Part shown: positions 45,458 through 56,716 of the stretch, piece by piece | Numbering within the stretch: position 1 is the stretch's first letter | Layout: each line of letters starts with the position of its first letter | NCBI GenBank assembly: GCA_015501605.1 | Contig: JADNRZ010000002.1 | Coordinates: 682,001 to 746,000, forward strand | DNA: 64,000 nt | Source: Panaeolus papilionaceus | Lineage: Eukaryota > Basidiomycota > Agaricomycetes > Agaricales | Direction: 5' to 3' | Notes under the pieces: generated by a model | The model's input: only the letters and a program-made list of their open reading frames with translations | The model's database searches: none | Told to the model about the DNA's origin: nothing | Position numbers and translations under genes: made by a program

Positions 45458-47989
45458 CTAAAATGGGTGAAGACTAGATACATTTAACAAAAAGTTAACG
45501 GCGTCTGTCCTGAAGTTGTCTAGGGTGATGATGGGGGACCCAGTCGGGGGGAAGGTGTACTGCTGAGGCGATGCAGCACTGTAAGGCTGCCATTTTGGTC
45601 CTGTCTTGACATTAGGATCGAGTTTGACAACGAATTTAACAATGTGGTCGTCTAAGAATCCTGGTTTGGAGCCCGTAGCAAGGTCTGATCCATGGTACTA
45701 AAGAGGGATAGGACTCCTATTTAGAATCACCTTCGAAACGAGTTAAAATGAAAAACTCACAGATCCGAGTGCAGGGATATTTTTGTCTCTCTGGTTGACT
45801 GACATTATTCGTTAACGATCAAGTCCATAACATTCTGACAAGACTTACAGTAAGCCCAAACTCGCTGTGTCTGTGCCATCTTTGAAAGGAACACTCTTCT
45901 TGGACCTGTTTGAATCGCGTCGCCAATATAGGCCGCAACACGCTTAAACTGGGGCGTGATTGCGTTTCGAGACCCAGTGTTGAAGGGAGCACCGTCAGCA
46001 GGATCTGATGGGTAGAAGCTCCAAAGAGGTTCGAGTTCATCTGGGGTATTGAATGGGTTCCAAACACCACCGATGTACCCTCTGAATTCTGCTTCAGTTC
46101 TGCAAGCTCATCAGTATGAGGTTATAGGGCTCCATCACATTTGACGCACGTAACATTCAATGACGATAAGGCGAAGAGAGTTCCCTCATCTTCACTGACT
46201 CCAGATAAGACCGGTATTTGGGCAACTTTTCCTTCAGGGACAAGATGACTAGGGCTGTCCGTAAGAAAGACGCCGTCTACTGTAGGTTGCCAAGCCAGTA
46301 CCAGCGACTTAGTTGTGAGAGTTAGCTTAGGCAACAGAATCGAACGAGAAGAAGCGTACCTGATAAGAGAAGAAATTCGGGAATGAGTCGACGACTGCCT
46401 TGAGTTTCGGGAAAGGGAGCTTTCGAAGGCAATCGAGTGTATTGGTGGTATTGGAACAACCAGTCTGCGCGACCAGGCTGTCATAGTTGAACTAGGAGTG
46501 AATTAGAAAGACTTATTCTTGCATAAATTAACTACCAACCTGAGCAGGTCCTCTGATGTTACCAACATGAATCGGCGATCCGGACTGAAGGATTGCAGCT
46601 CTGAAAAGCCCATCATTATTGCCATCATTCGCAAGCATTTGCAGTGAAGCCGTAATTGCCCCAGATGATTGTCCCCATCTAGTAGCAAATCTCGATGTCA
46701 GCCTTTGATCGGGCCTCTGAATTAAGCGCTCAATAAGAACTTACAATGTTACTTTGTCTTTATCTCCCCCGAAAGCTCCAATATACTTGTTAACCCAGCT
46801 CAAAGCCAAGCGTTCTGCGTATTATTGTCAGTTTTTGAACCAATATGAGGATGATATGGTACTCACGGTCTCGAAGTCCCAGGTTGGCAACCTGCTCATT
46901 AGCTACTTCCGCTCCGCCCAAAAATCCATAAGCTATGTTCCATGTGTATCAGTATTCACTGCTTTATATTCGAGAAATGGAGCTTACCAGCAAGCCTACC
47001 CCAAATATGGCAAGTCAGTAACCATAAACGGCCTCAGAGGCAATAAATGACTCACCTATAGTTCATGGAGACGAAGATAATAGGCTCTCCAAGCGCAAGA
47101 GAACGAAGAACGAGACGTGATCCCATCTGGTCATATCTGTCGCGAATGGGAGGTCGACGTCAGATGTATACCAGGAAAGTGGATAAAGTGACTGACGATT
47201 GGGTATCACCGATTTGGGCAGCCCCTATCCATTCGAACAGCAGGTCAGCAATGCCGAAGCTAGACTCGAACAGCACTGGTGATAACTTTACCTCCATGTA
47301 TCCACTGTTGTAATATATATATTAAGTTGTAGTACGATATTAACTGCGTGATCATCACATACCACTAGCACTGGCAGTTTCTTTCCTAGTCGTGCGGCTG
47401 CGGCGGAGCTTGGTGGACTGATAACGTTGATGGACAGACCTTGAGAGACTCAGGATAAGCATGTCTTAGGCCAATTTAAAAAGGTATAAATACATACAGT
47501 CTTCGCTTTCAACTGCTGAAGAAAAATGAAGCTCAGGTGCTTCGTTGATGATATCGGTCACTTGCTGGATCCCCGTCTCTGGTGGAGTCAATTTCTGTTG
47601 CGGACAAATGGGACCATAGTTTCGAGCGTCTACTCTCCCAGTATAAGGGCTGTTGAGCTCGGATACCCGAAATCGCTCACTAATGAAACATCACATGGGT
47701 GAGCTGGACTGCATGCTCGTGGAATGATGAGGTTTACTCACAGGGGTTTCGAAAATGGTATGCCCAAGAATTTCGATAAGAGCCCGTCCTGTTTTCCGAC
47801 TACCGTCGCCTTATCAAGTACTACGGCAGGCGACTTCAAACCATCGAGGCTACTGTCAAGGCGATCGGTTAAGCTAAATTGAACAGAATAAAGAACGCTT
47901 GGTGCTTACAATAGTTTGTGCTCTCCCTGTGGCAGGGCGAATACCTGAATCGAAAAAAAGCAGAGACAGAGAAAGGATAGTTGCTTCAT
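45458..47989 (-). CDS. Secreted type-B carboxylesterase/lipase
   Basis: Many short exons on the minus strand, from MKQLSFLCLCFFSIQVFAL (47989) to LLNVSSLHPF and TAG at 45458-45460. The N-terminus is a signal peptide. The esterase/lipase fold is shown by FLGIPFSKPLSERFR (about residues 58-72), RNYGPICPQQ, the SEDCLSINVISP block, and WIHGG. The nucleophile elbow reads WGQSSGAIT, so it is GQSSG rather than the common GESAG. The acidic member of the triad is probably in SGVSEDEGT, and the His is in GSYHGSDL near the end. Related fungal enzymes cleave carboxylic and sterol esters or lipids outside the cell. The exact substrate cannot be told. The middle exons between about 46750 and 47400 are short and I did not fix every junction. 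Confidence 0.88.
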
Positions 47990-49141
47990 GATGATCCGCA
48001 GCCAAATACAAGGCCTTGCGTGGCCTTGTCCTCATTTCGAAGCCCTTTATAATGGTTAAAATCCTACCTGAGCTTCTACCTTTCTTTGCGCCTCGTTGTT
48101 CTGAGAAAAATTGCTAGCAAGCGACGAAGATTGGAGCATCTGGCATTTTACCTCGTTCTCTTGTACATCGGATATGCTTATTACTGTCAATTGCCATGAT
48201 GGAGGTTGGAGGTTGAGCAACGAACATGCGATTTTTGATCTAGCTATTTTTAGAACACTTGTGTTTCTACATGCGGATCATGAGTGTTGCATGGAATCGA
48301 GACTCGACCTCTTGCCAGCTCGCGTTGCTCGATGCGAGGATCATATCCTTGCTTAAACATTCTAAAGGACAGCGGCTGTCCACGAATAGAAGTTGGCGCA
48401 AATTTGAGCAACTCGAAAGCGATTCCAGTCTAAGCAACTTTCGAACGTCATCTAATCATCAATCTGGAAGGACCAGGGTAGACAACAGCCGCATGCAGCG
48501 AAGTTATATACGTATACGTCGGTGTCTAAGTATTTGAGCAGCGGGGTTAATAATTAGTGATGCACTCCAGAAAATCACTGTGTCAGCTCGAGAATCCTCA
48601 TACTTGACAGGTCGGTGAGTAAACTTTACTACACGGGCGTACGGCATCCGGTATATCGTGAACCGTTGTACATTCGGCTTTCAAGAAACTGCTCAATTCT
48701 CAAGATATGATTACAAAAGTACCTCTCTGTCGTCCCCGATGCTGTCATAAATGCTCTAGCCCCTGAAAAGGAGATTTTCGAACGCCTTAATACAGGCTGG
48801 ACTGTGCATTTCGGTTGAAAAGGTCACTTCCGAGTTACATGTGGTTCCTGGACTTTAGGTGCTACAGCCTCGGAGACCAGGGCAAATTTTAATCAACTAC
48901 TGAGGCTTTAGTGCCTTCGAGTTGGATGATTTTGAAGCTAGGGTATTTAATCGATACTTATCAGACTCGGCAGACGTACGTATTTGGCACTACTGGACTG
49001 CGCTGGGACCCAATTCTCGGAACGGCCTTCAAGATTTTTAGTGCTGATCATGATAGGCAACCTATGGCGATATCGTGGGTTGACAGACGGTGCATTGTCA
49101 AAGCTTTTTGAATGAATTAAGCAAAAGGCGACTTCATCAGG
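47990..49141. other. Sparse region upstream of the esterase
   Basis: The first part is the esterase promoter. Open frames at 48111-48537 and 48911-49111 show no recognisable domains. An upstream exon of the orphan membrane protein at 49142 could lie here but I cannot place one. Confidence 0.4.
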
Positions 49142-50100
49142 ATGCAGTTCGAAGGTGCTAAGTACAACTTCAAAGTTGATGTTTGTGAGAGAACGAGCTC
49201 GGCAATCTCCGGCACTATTCTTGTGAACTTATCCAGTGACGACGCGACACTCCCAATACTTACAATCACTCATGTACCGGCTGTCTACTCTGTGCTTCGC
49301 ACTGATACATTTATCAGCGTATGCTTTCGCCGACACAGAAATTAGGAATTTCGCCGCAACTGAGAGTCCTCTCATAGAAATACCACGCGGGTCAGTTCAC
49401 ATCGTACGCTGAGATATTAGAAGTGGTGGTTTAGCTCATCCATCTATCGGTCTGAATAGGCGCGTGCTCAGCCATGCACAACCCTCCATGTATCTCAACG
49501 TCACATCTGCCCAAAGTGTCTCTCAATTTGAGCACCAGGAATGTGCTGAGTTTGAGCCGTTGCGATTGACGCAGAACGAACATGCGTGTCCTTATGAGCT
49601 TTGGATTCTACTGGACACGGAAGCTCCCAAGTGGAGAGGCTACTCAAAATTTACCTTGAGAGCCTCGTGGCCAGCTTATGTGAGTGCGGTGAACTGGGTT
49701 CCTATCGTTTATCAATGAACGCTATTTAAAGCAACCAACCAACGTCTTCATGGACACCCTCGATCCAGTCTCACTATTGAACAGCAGCACAATGGGAGCT
49801 AAGTCTACATCATCAACACGCAACAAATATGCTAGGCTCCGTTTTGTACACACTGGCGTCCTTAGCCCCACACATTCTGCATTGCAGAATGATCCCACAC
49901 GCTACCAGGTGTCTGTTCATCTCATCCTGGAGCCTTTACTGTTTGGAGTCCTCCCTCAATCCGTTGTACCCGTTATCGTTTCCATTCTGTTCATCCTCAT
50001 TTTCGGTTACCCCATTTCGAGAAAATTGGGAACCTTGCTGCAAAAGGTAGCAAGACAGGCCGACGCCGAACTCAGGCAGGAAAACCAGAAGAAAATATAA
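49142..50100 (+). CDS. Orphan single-pass membrane protein
   Basis: I read exons 49142-49187, 49319-49389, 49460-49680 and about 49733-50100. They join in phase to a protein of about 234 residues. Segments are FKVDVSYAFADTEIR, EIPRGRVLSHAQPSMYLNVTS, ACPYELWILLDTEAPKWRG, FTLRASWPAYQPTNVFMDTLDP, and RNKYARLRFVHTGVLSP. Near the C-terminus is one membrane segment (SVVPVIVSILFILIFGY), followed by a basic tail (RKLGTLLQKVARQADAELRQ). The in-phase joins support a real gene, but the start is uncertain and an upstream exon or signal peptide may be missing. The lumenal domain followed by a helix suggests an ER or secretory-pathway type I membrane protein. I do not recognise the family; similar-sounding proteins exist in other basidiomycetes, I believe, without known function. 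Confidence 0.55.
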
Positions 50101-51206
50101 TGAGATGCTCTTTGTCATTTATCACAGTCATTTGGAAAGTCATCACCAAACCTCTGAAGGTAGAGCTGCATCATCATTATTTGACGAAGCTCAAGAATTT
50201 TTGTGGATGGTGAGCTCCATTGGCGCCAGGAATTCGTACCACATACAAATAGGTTAATTTCCTTCGCGTAGGTGTTAAAGCTCTATTTGAATGCTATGGC
50301 TAATCGTCGTGAGATTCAGACTCGCGTAGGTTTGACGTTCAATGACGCTTCCGTCCGCTCATCCGTGTATCTGTCAATAATAGCGGTTAGGCATTCGGCA
50401 GAGGTCGTTTTTCAATGGGTGCGGATGCGGGTTGGTGAAACGGAGTACGTTTTTCAATGTATTCGTTATCGTAGGCACGTATCCGATCTTGTTGTTGGAC
50501 TTGACCGTTGTGTGGTAAGCGCTGGGAGAGGTAAAGCAACGAGAAAGAAGGCAGCTTTGAGTCCAAGCGTCCTTAAGAGTACTTCGCTCATAGTTGTCAA
50601 GTGCCGCCGTCATATATGTAGGCGATGCTATCAAAAGCTGCAGTCTCGACTCTCCCGCGCAGTTCGCAATCAAATATTATATAGCCGTGCCAACGAATGC
50701 TACATCATGCTTCGAACAATACAGTGCTATTCCAGTAGATCAGATTTCTAGACTATGTCAGTTGAGATATGAGGATGCATTGCCAGCACAGAGGACAGCA
50801 GAAGAACATAGGAAATAGCAGGAAAATAAAGTGTCAGGTCCAAGGAACTCGCTTGGTATTGGCTGGTAATCACGGTCACAGGTGTCACATCACTGTATAA
50901 TACCTAAATGGGGAGGTGTGGTATGGGCTTTATTCTCCGTCATCATAGTGCGGTGATGGAGAGAAGGTGTGTATTATTATAACACAATCCATTTCTATTC
51001 TCACTGGTCCCTTTATTACCTTCGTTTCATTCTCTGGTCCCCTCCTCCCCTCCTCCTCTTCCTCCTCTTTCTTGTTCCTTCATAACGACTCCTTGGCGAC
51101 ACCACCACTACCCTGCACACACACACCGGCTCAAAACAGGCAACAACGCCCTGCCACCTGAGAACTAGAGCCTGACAATTTTCACTTGACGACACTCCAC
51201 ACCAGC
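50101..51206. other. Region with possible weak multi-exon gene, then LysM gene promoter
   Basis: Between about 50190 and 50818 (+) several open segments can be joined in phase (for example ... DLVVGLDRCV to LSSAAVIYVGDAIKSC through GTAAGC and ATAG), ending DALPAQRTAEEHRK. No domain is recognisable and the start is not found, so I do not call a gene; it may be a degraded or lineage-specific one. 50819-51206 is a pyrimidine-rich promoter and leader. Confidence 0.3.
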
Positions 51207-52244
51207 ATGCCAGGACGATGGTCTCAATACGATGAGGTCAGTCTCGCTGCTGACGAGCACGAGCAAGCCATGCTGAACAGGGGTTGCTAACCACTTGCTG
51301 CTGCGTCTGTAGGATGAATACCGCCTACCAGAAGGCATGAAGCGAATCGGTTACGACGCCGACTCAGGACGCTATCTCTTCCAAGATAGCGACGGGAGCA
51401 TCTGGCAAGGGCCACAGGGCTCTGAGTTTGGAGAGATGACTTTGGGTAAGTAGTCCAATCCAAGCCTCTTGCGTTTATCACAGCCTTTAGCAAGCTGTGA
51501 TGGAACTTCGAGGTGTGCGTCATAAGTATCAGTTGCTTATACGTCTTATATTTCTTAATAGTGGATCGCATGCCTGTTTCAGTGCTAGGGAACATCGAGG
51601 AAGATGATTCTGAAGCTGTACACGGTGATCTAGAGGCTTCCTCACCCAGAAATGGCGCCTACCGTCTCCTATCCGGCAATAGCGTGGGTCCTTTTCTGAT
51701 ACACTTCATCAGTTAGTTATAAGTACTAACCAGACATCTCTGATTTCTTTCCATCTTTCTCTCTTCACCATTATCTACATCTCCAATCATGGCGCAATAC
51801 CAGTCTCGGCCAATGGTCCAATCCTCAAAGATCCATATCACCGCCCAGTCATACCGTACTCTCTTCCCATTCTTCCTACTCATCGCAGTCGTATTGCTCC
51901 TAATATACCGCCTCATTCTCTCGCCGTCTCTATTCCCGTCCTCATCTCATTCCGCCTACTCGGCACCATCATGTCCGGACGGTACATCTCCCTACTTCAT
52001 TCAACCCGGAGACTCTTGCTGGGAAGTTGCAATCAGACGAGGCTGGAATCTCGAGCGCTTCAAAGAAGCCAATGTGGATATTAAATGCGACAAGCTTATG
52101 CCTGGTACAACCGTCTGCGTTCCTCCCATAGTCGTCCCTGGTGCTGAACGTTCTACACGCTCGACCGCGAACAGCAAAATCTCACCACCGAGAAGGAATG
52201 TAAAAGCGAATACGGGGACAGATAGCCGTAAACGGCGGCAATGA
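51207..52244 (+). CDS. LysM-domain membrane protein
   Basis: Four exons. MPGRWSQYDE joins to DEYRLPEGMKRIGYDADSG, then to VDRMPVSVLGNIEED and, through a GTGGGT donor at about 51687 and CAG at 51810, to SRPMVQSSKIHITAQSYRT. The N-terminal part (about residues 1-60, with GRYLFQDSDGSIWQGPQGS) is a short conserved module I have seen before LysM domains in basidiomycetes. A membrane helix follows (LFPFFLLIAVVLLLIYRLI), then a LysM domain with CPDGTSPYFIQPGDSCWEVA, RFKEANVDIKCDKLMPGTTVCVPP, and a basic tail to TGA at 52244. LysM binds chitin or other N-acetylglucosamine polymers, so the C-terminal side probably faces the wall or lumen and the N-terminal module the cytosol. No catalytic domain. Confidence 0.85.
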
Positions 52245-53154
52245 GTAGTGTCCCAACGTCATGGCACAAAAAAACCGGATGTGCGAGGTTATTTTTCGGA
52301 TCGGAGGGACCTCGTGATGATGGACGGATGATGTACGACTGTGTGATGAAGAAGAGCTGATCGTGGTTCACTTGACCTTAAAGAAGGCCAAGGGAGGACG
52401 TGGAGGACACGTATGCGACGTGATCTGACTATTTGCCATTCACTTGATGCTGAATACAAGTGAATGAGGAGTTGCTTGGTTTATTTCGGAGTTTGCGTTG
52501 GACAGGTGCTTTCCGAGTGAATGTCATTTTGCTTTGCAAGTCCTGAAATTCGGAAAATGCGATCCATTTATAACTCGCTCGGCGAGAAAATGGGTTATTT
52601 CTCTTGATTATTTTCTGTCGCTCGGGAAATCTCTTTATTGCGATTTTTATTCTCTTGAATCTTCTTCTCTGACTCCTTTCTGTCTGATAATCTTTGTCTT
52701 CTGGCGACCTTTCACCCTCCTGATTCTTGATACTGCGCACTCTCTTTCTGCATCCGGGCACCGCCCCTTTTCTTTTGGCTTCTTTCTTCCTTCGATTTTG
52801 CAACCGTTTCCATTATCGTCGTCGTTTCTACAGCATTACTACCCCTGGGACATTTCGACTACTTCATCTGCATCTTCCTTTCTATTTTTCTCCATCTTCG
52901 CTGGCATTAAATACGTTTGTTTACACACACTTTGCCTTGTACTTTAGTCATGACATCACGCTAATTTCACGACTACTCTTGGATATACTTGATCTGTCTA
53001 TTGGATTGAAAGTGCCCATTACTTTAATTTTGGACGTGTTATTCAAAGTATCAAAAGTAACAAGCGGTTGTCGAAATGCAGGTAAGTCTCCATTGTTCAT
53101 TAGATATCCGTAGCTTGTGGTATAATATGCTTCCGTTATTCGAATCTGCAACCT
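52245..53154. other. Intergenic region between LysM and ankyrin genes
   Basis: No supported gene. The region is C/T-rich from about 52600 to 52920. Overlapping frames at 52498-53113 are rich in Phe/Leu/Ser, as expected from pyrimidine tracts. Confidence 0.45.
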
Positions 53155-54165
53155 CTAATCATCATCAGAGCCCGATCCTGGTCCATCGTCATCGTCATCT
53201 AAATTTCAAGGTAGAAAAGGAAATGAGACAACAGAAAGCTTGTACAGGACAAAATGGACGTGGTCATACCATTTGCGACATCATCCAAGCCAAGGGTATT
53301 TTGAGCTTGAGTCTTGCGGAATAGATCCCTGAGTTTGGTATCGTCTGCGGGCACATAATCTACTGCGAGCTGTCCGTGCTTGTCTTTTATTCTACGTAAT
53401 CATTCCACTATCAATAAACACTCAGATAAAAGAGGCAATGGGAAAACACGCACGAGATGTCTGCGCCCGCGTCTAACAAGCTTTCACAGATATGGAATCT
53501 AAGCGCGGCGTGCTCTATCTTCGCAGCGGTATGAAGTGGCGTGGCCTTGTTGATGCTATTGACAGGATCGACATCGCAGTTTTCATCACTCAGGATGAGC
53601 TCGAGGACGTCGGTTGAGCCGTTGGCGACACTAATTCAGTTCAAGGGAAGAAATTCCAAGTTAGAAAAGAAGAGAAGACACCAATGTGCACGCGCATAGG
53701 GGGGAAGCGAAGATCAGATCAATGGGTGGGCTTGGGAGTTTATTTGGCCAGTGAATCATTATTACGCCCACGAGGACGGATGAGATTCGATGACTTGTAG
53801 TGGGAACAAAGTCTTTACTTACGCGTTGTGCAGTGCTGTTAGATGGACTCTGCGTCAGTTTAGATGCTTGAAGTAATTTAGATGGGATTTTAAGGGGACA
53901 CACGGGTGTTTCCTAGGCTGTTAATTGGTTGGATTAAATTAGGTTTAAATGCAAGATGGCAGTGATAAAACGACACGAACGGGTCTGTGCAGTTGATATC
54001 ATATTCACCGCGTTCAAAGACTTCGGCAATTAACTCTTCGTTATCAGCACGAGCAGCAGCAATCAAGACTTCATCTATAAGAATTGTAATGAATTAATTG
54101 TCAATGTAGATGAATAGATAAATAAGATACTCGCTGTCTGAGGCACCCTTTAACTCTTGGGACAT
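53155..54165 (-). CDS. Small ankyrin-repeat protein
   Basis: Six short exons on the minus strand, starting MSQELKGASDSD at 54165. Segments: DEVLIAAARADNEELIAEVFE, YDINCTDPVHLTALHNA, NGSTDVLELILSDENCDVDPV, NKATPLHTAAK, ESLLDAGADI, DKHGQLAVDYV, TKLRDLFRKTQAQ. These make about three ankyrin repeats. The last exon is easy to miss: a donor in NGMTT joins to an acidic tail DDDDDGPGSGSDDD with TAG at 53155-53157. Length about 200 residues. The small size, two to three repeats and acidic tail resemble yeast Yar1, a chaperone of a ribosomal protein, but that is inference. The gene is divergent from the kinase at 54293, with 127 bases between start codons. Confidence 0.85.
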
Positions 54166-54292
54166 GATGGAACGTTGGTAAGCAAGTATAAGCACTGTTA
54201 GAGCAAAACAGGGGAAAAGGTGACTGATGTCGGAACTTGAGACTCAGACAAATGCAACCATCATCACAATTACTATCCAACCCAGTTCCGCC
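54166..54292. promoter_or_regulatory. Shared 127-base promoter of ankyrin and kinase genes
   Basis: The two start codons are 127 bases apart on opposite strands; leaders and core promoters must overlap. No clear TATA box is seen. Confidence 0.5.
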
Positions 54293-56442
54293 ATGAACGT
54301 CCTCCAGGCAAGGCCTTCAACGAAATCAGACGTTATACAGATTCTTGGAACTGTGAGTTTATTATTTATTCTAATAATTAAGCGTTGATTTGTTGAATAT
54401 AATCATCTTTTATAGCCAGGATCTCATTATGATATTATTGAGGAAACACCATTTTCGACAGTGGCAAGAGCATGGACGAGTATTACAGACGGAGAGCCAC
54501 GTTGGATTGTCGTAAAGTCATCCTCGACTGTTCGTGAATTCTCCCGCGAACCTCATGACATCGTCAAAGAGGTTAGACTCATGTCCACCATCCTCACCGC
54601 CAATGTAAGTGTCACCCTTTTACACCCACCCACACAACTACGCACCCCGTAGTCTATACAGAACATCATTGGTCTAATGTGCACAGATCGTATGCATCAT
54701 CGGCTCATTTCAAGACCAGCAAGAATTGGTGCAGAATATCTACATGCCATATCTCCCCATATCGCTCGAAGCCGTCCTCTCTTCGCCCTTCTTCTCGCCG
54801 CACCCCTTTCCTCCCCTGAGGGTCCCAGATGAGGACGCGTGCAAGCTCCAAGAAGCCACCTTCTGCACCATTGCAAAGTCGATCATGCGCCAGATCCTCT
54901 GCGCTGTCGCTTACTTGCACTCTGACTCGAGACGAATAGCGCACAGGGATATCAAGCCCGGCAATATACTGCTCACCAAAGAGGGCTGTGTGAAGCTCAT
55001 CGATTTTGGTGTGTCATTCTGTGAGAAGGAGGACGAATCTGTCAAAGAGAATGACTTGTGGCCCGAAACGAGCGACAGACTCTATTTTGAAGTGTCAACA
55101 GGGTAAGCGATCTTTTCGAAAAAAATTCAGATAATAAAGAATTTAAACTTTTTGGTGTTGTTGAATCCTCGACTGACTATCGTCCCTTTATCTCCGTGAT
55201 TTGAACAGCCCTTATCGTGCGCCAGAGCTTTTGTTTGGAACGAGGAACTATGATCCAATAGCCCTTGACTTGTGGTCCTTAGGAGGCACCTTTGCCGATT
55301 TCTTCACCGCACTACGACTCTCTTCCGACGAAGAAGACGATGGCGAGGACGAAGATGATGAAGTCGATGACACGGATCACGACAACAACTCTGAAATCGA
55401 CGACGACATCAATAGTCAGAACCTGTCTGATTCCAACAACGCATCGGTCGATCGTCTGCGCGAGCATCAGCAGAGAGTGCGTAGGCGCACACCACAACCA
55501 CCATCAGATCCGCGGCCAAGGCTGCCTAAGCCTTTTGTTGTGCCAAAATATCTGCGGATAGGCTACCCCGGCGCTCAATGGATACGCAAGACGCTGTTTA
55601 ACGGAGATAGGGGCGAAATTGGACTCGCTTGGAGTATCTTCAAGATCTTTGGGACTCCTGATGCAGAGAGCTGGCCGGTATGTTTTCCGCATCTCATTCG
55701 ATCACTCCTGTCACTGACCCAATGTACACAGGCATTCGAGGAACTTCCAGGTGCAAAATCCGTGGTGTTCAACATGGTCCCGCCCGTCCCGCTTGCTCCA
55801 TTCCTCCCCAACCTTCCACCATCAACTCTGCGACATCCTGTGTTAGATGACGACCACGACGAGGAAAGCACCGAAACACTCTCCACCTCCCCTAAATCTA
55901 CCTCATCCTCCGGCTCCTCAACGTCCACAGGATCAGGCACACGAGACCCGCGACCCACTCCTCTCGACCTCATACGCCGCTTCCTCGTCTACCCATCCGA
56001 ACAACGCCTGACAGCGCAAGAGGCGCTCAAACACGGCTGGTTCTCAAACGAGCTGACAGGTGCAGAAGCTGACAAACGCGGGATACCAAAGAAATATCAA
56101 AGCGTGACGATGCTTCCGCATGGATATCTAGAAGAGCCCGGCGCGAGATTGGGAAAGGTATCCCAGGTGCGCGGTGTGAAGAGGAAGAGAGATGATAAGC
56201 CGTGTGGCACGAAGACCCGCAAGGGAGGATCGGCTGTGAAAACACTGACGGGGAGCAAGGCTGAGGGATGCCCAGTAGGAAGCCAGCAGTGGGTTATGGA
56301 TGAGGAGGGCCAAGAGGCCGTCGACGCTGCTGATGCTGACCTTGCCCTGGATCTCGAGGACCCTGCCTTGGTTTACGAGTGGAAGGGAAAGACGCTGGGC
56401 GAATGGCTTGCGTCTGTGCTCTTGACCATTCCTGCTGGATAG
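54293..56442 (+). CDS. CMGC protein kinase, possibly CAK-like
   Basis: Exons: 54293-54352, then several more to TAG at 56442. Kinase motifs: the ATP-binding Lys in RWIVVKSS; the catalytic loop [11 protein letters not shown]; the DFG motif in KLIDFGVSF; the APE motif in [25 protein letters not shown]. The glycine-rich loop is not recognisable: the place where it should be reads [12 protein letters not shown]. Between the F helix and the G helix there is a long acidic insert ([19 protein letters not shown], with further polar sequence), and a Ser-rich insert follows at about 55860-55940. Yeast Cak1 also lacks the glycine loop and activates CDKs, so a CAK/Csk1-like role is plausible. The C-terminal tail after the kinase domain is about 130 residues long. 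I am sure it is a kinase, less sure of the subfamily. Confidence 0.9.
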
Positions 56443-56716
56443 AAAGTCGCCTATCCACCCACCTAGTATTTTTTTTTCGGTCTTTCGTTCGCTCTTGGTC
56501 TTCGTCCTTTCCGCTCTGATTTTTGGTTGGTAAATATCTTAAGAAACCCTGTATTATGTAGCTCGACAATTTAATGGTATTCATTCTTCATTCTTTTCAT
56601 TGTTAAGAGGCATTAGGACGTAGTTAGATTATATACATAAAGAAAGCGACAAAAGATGCTTCAAAACCCAGACAGGCTTCTTACTAAACATACAACAAAG
56701 GAAAAAATGGAAAAGT

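Noticed and set aside
52498..53113. Phe/Leu/Ser-rich frames suggesting a membrane protein
   Set aside because: The pattern comes from C/T tracts; frames overlap and no domain or start is convincing.
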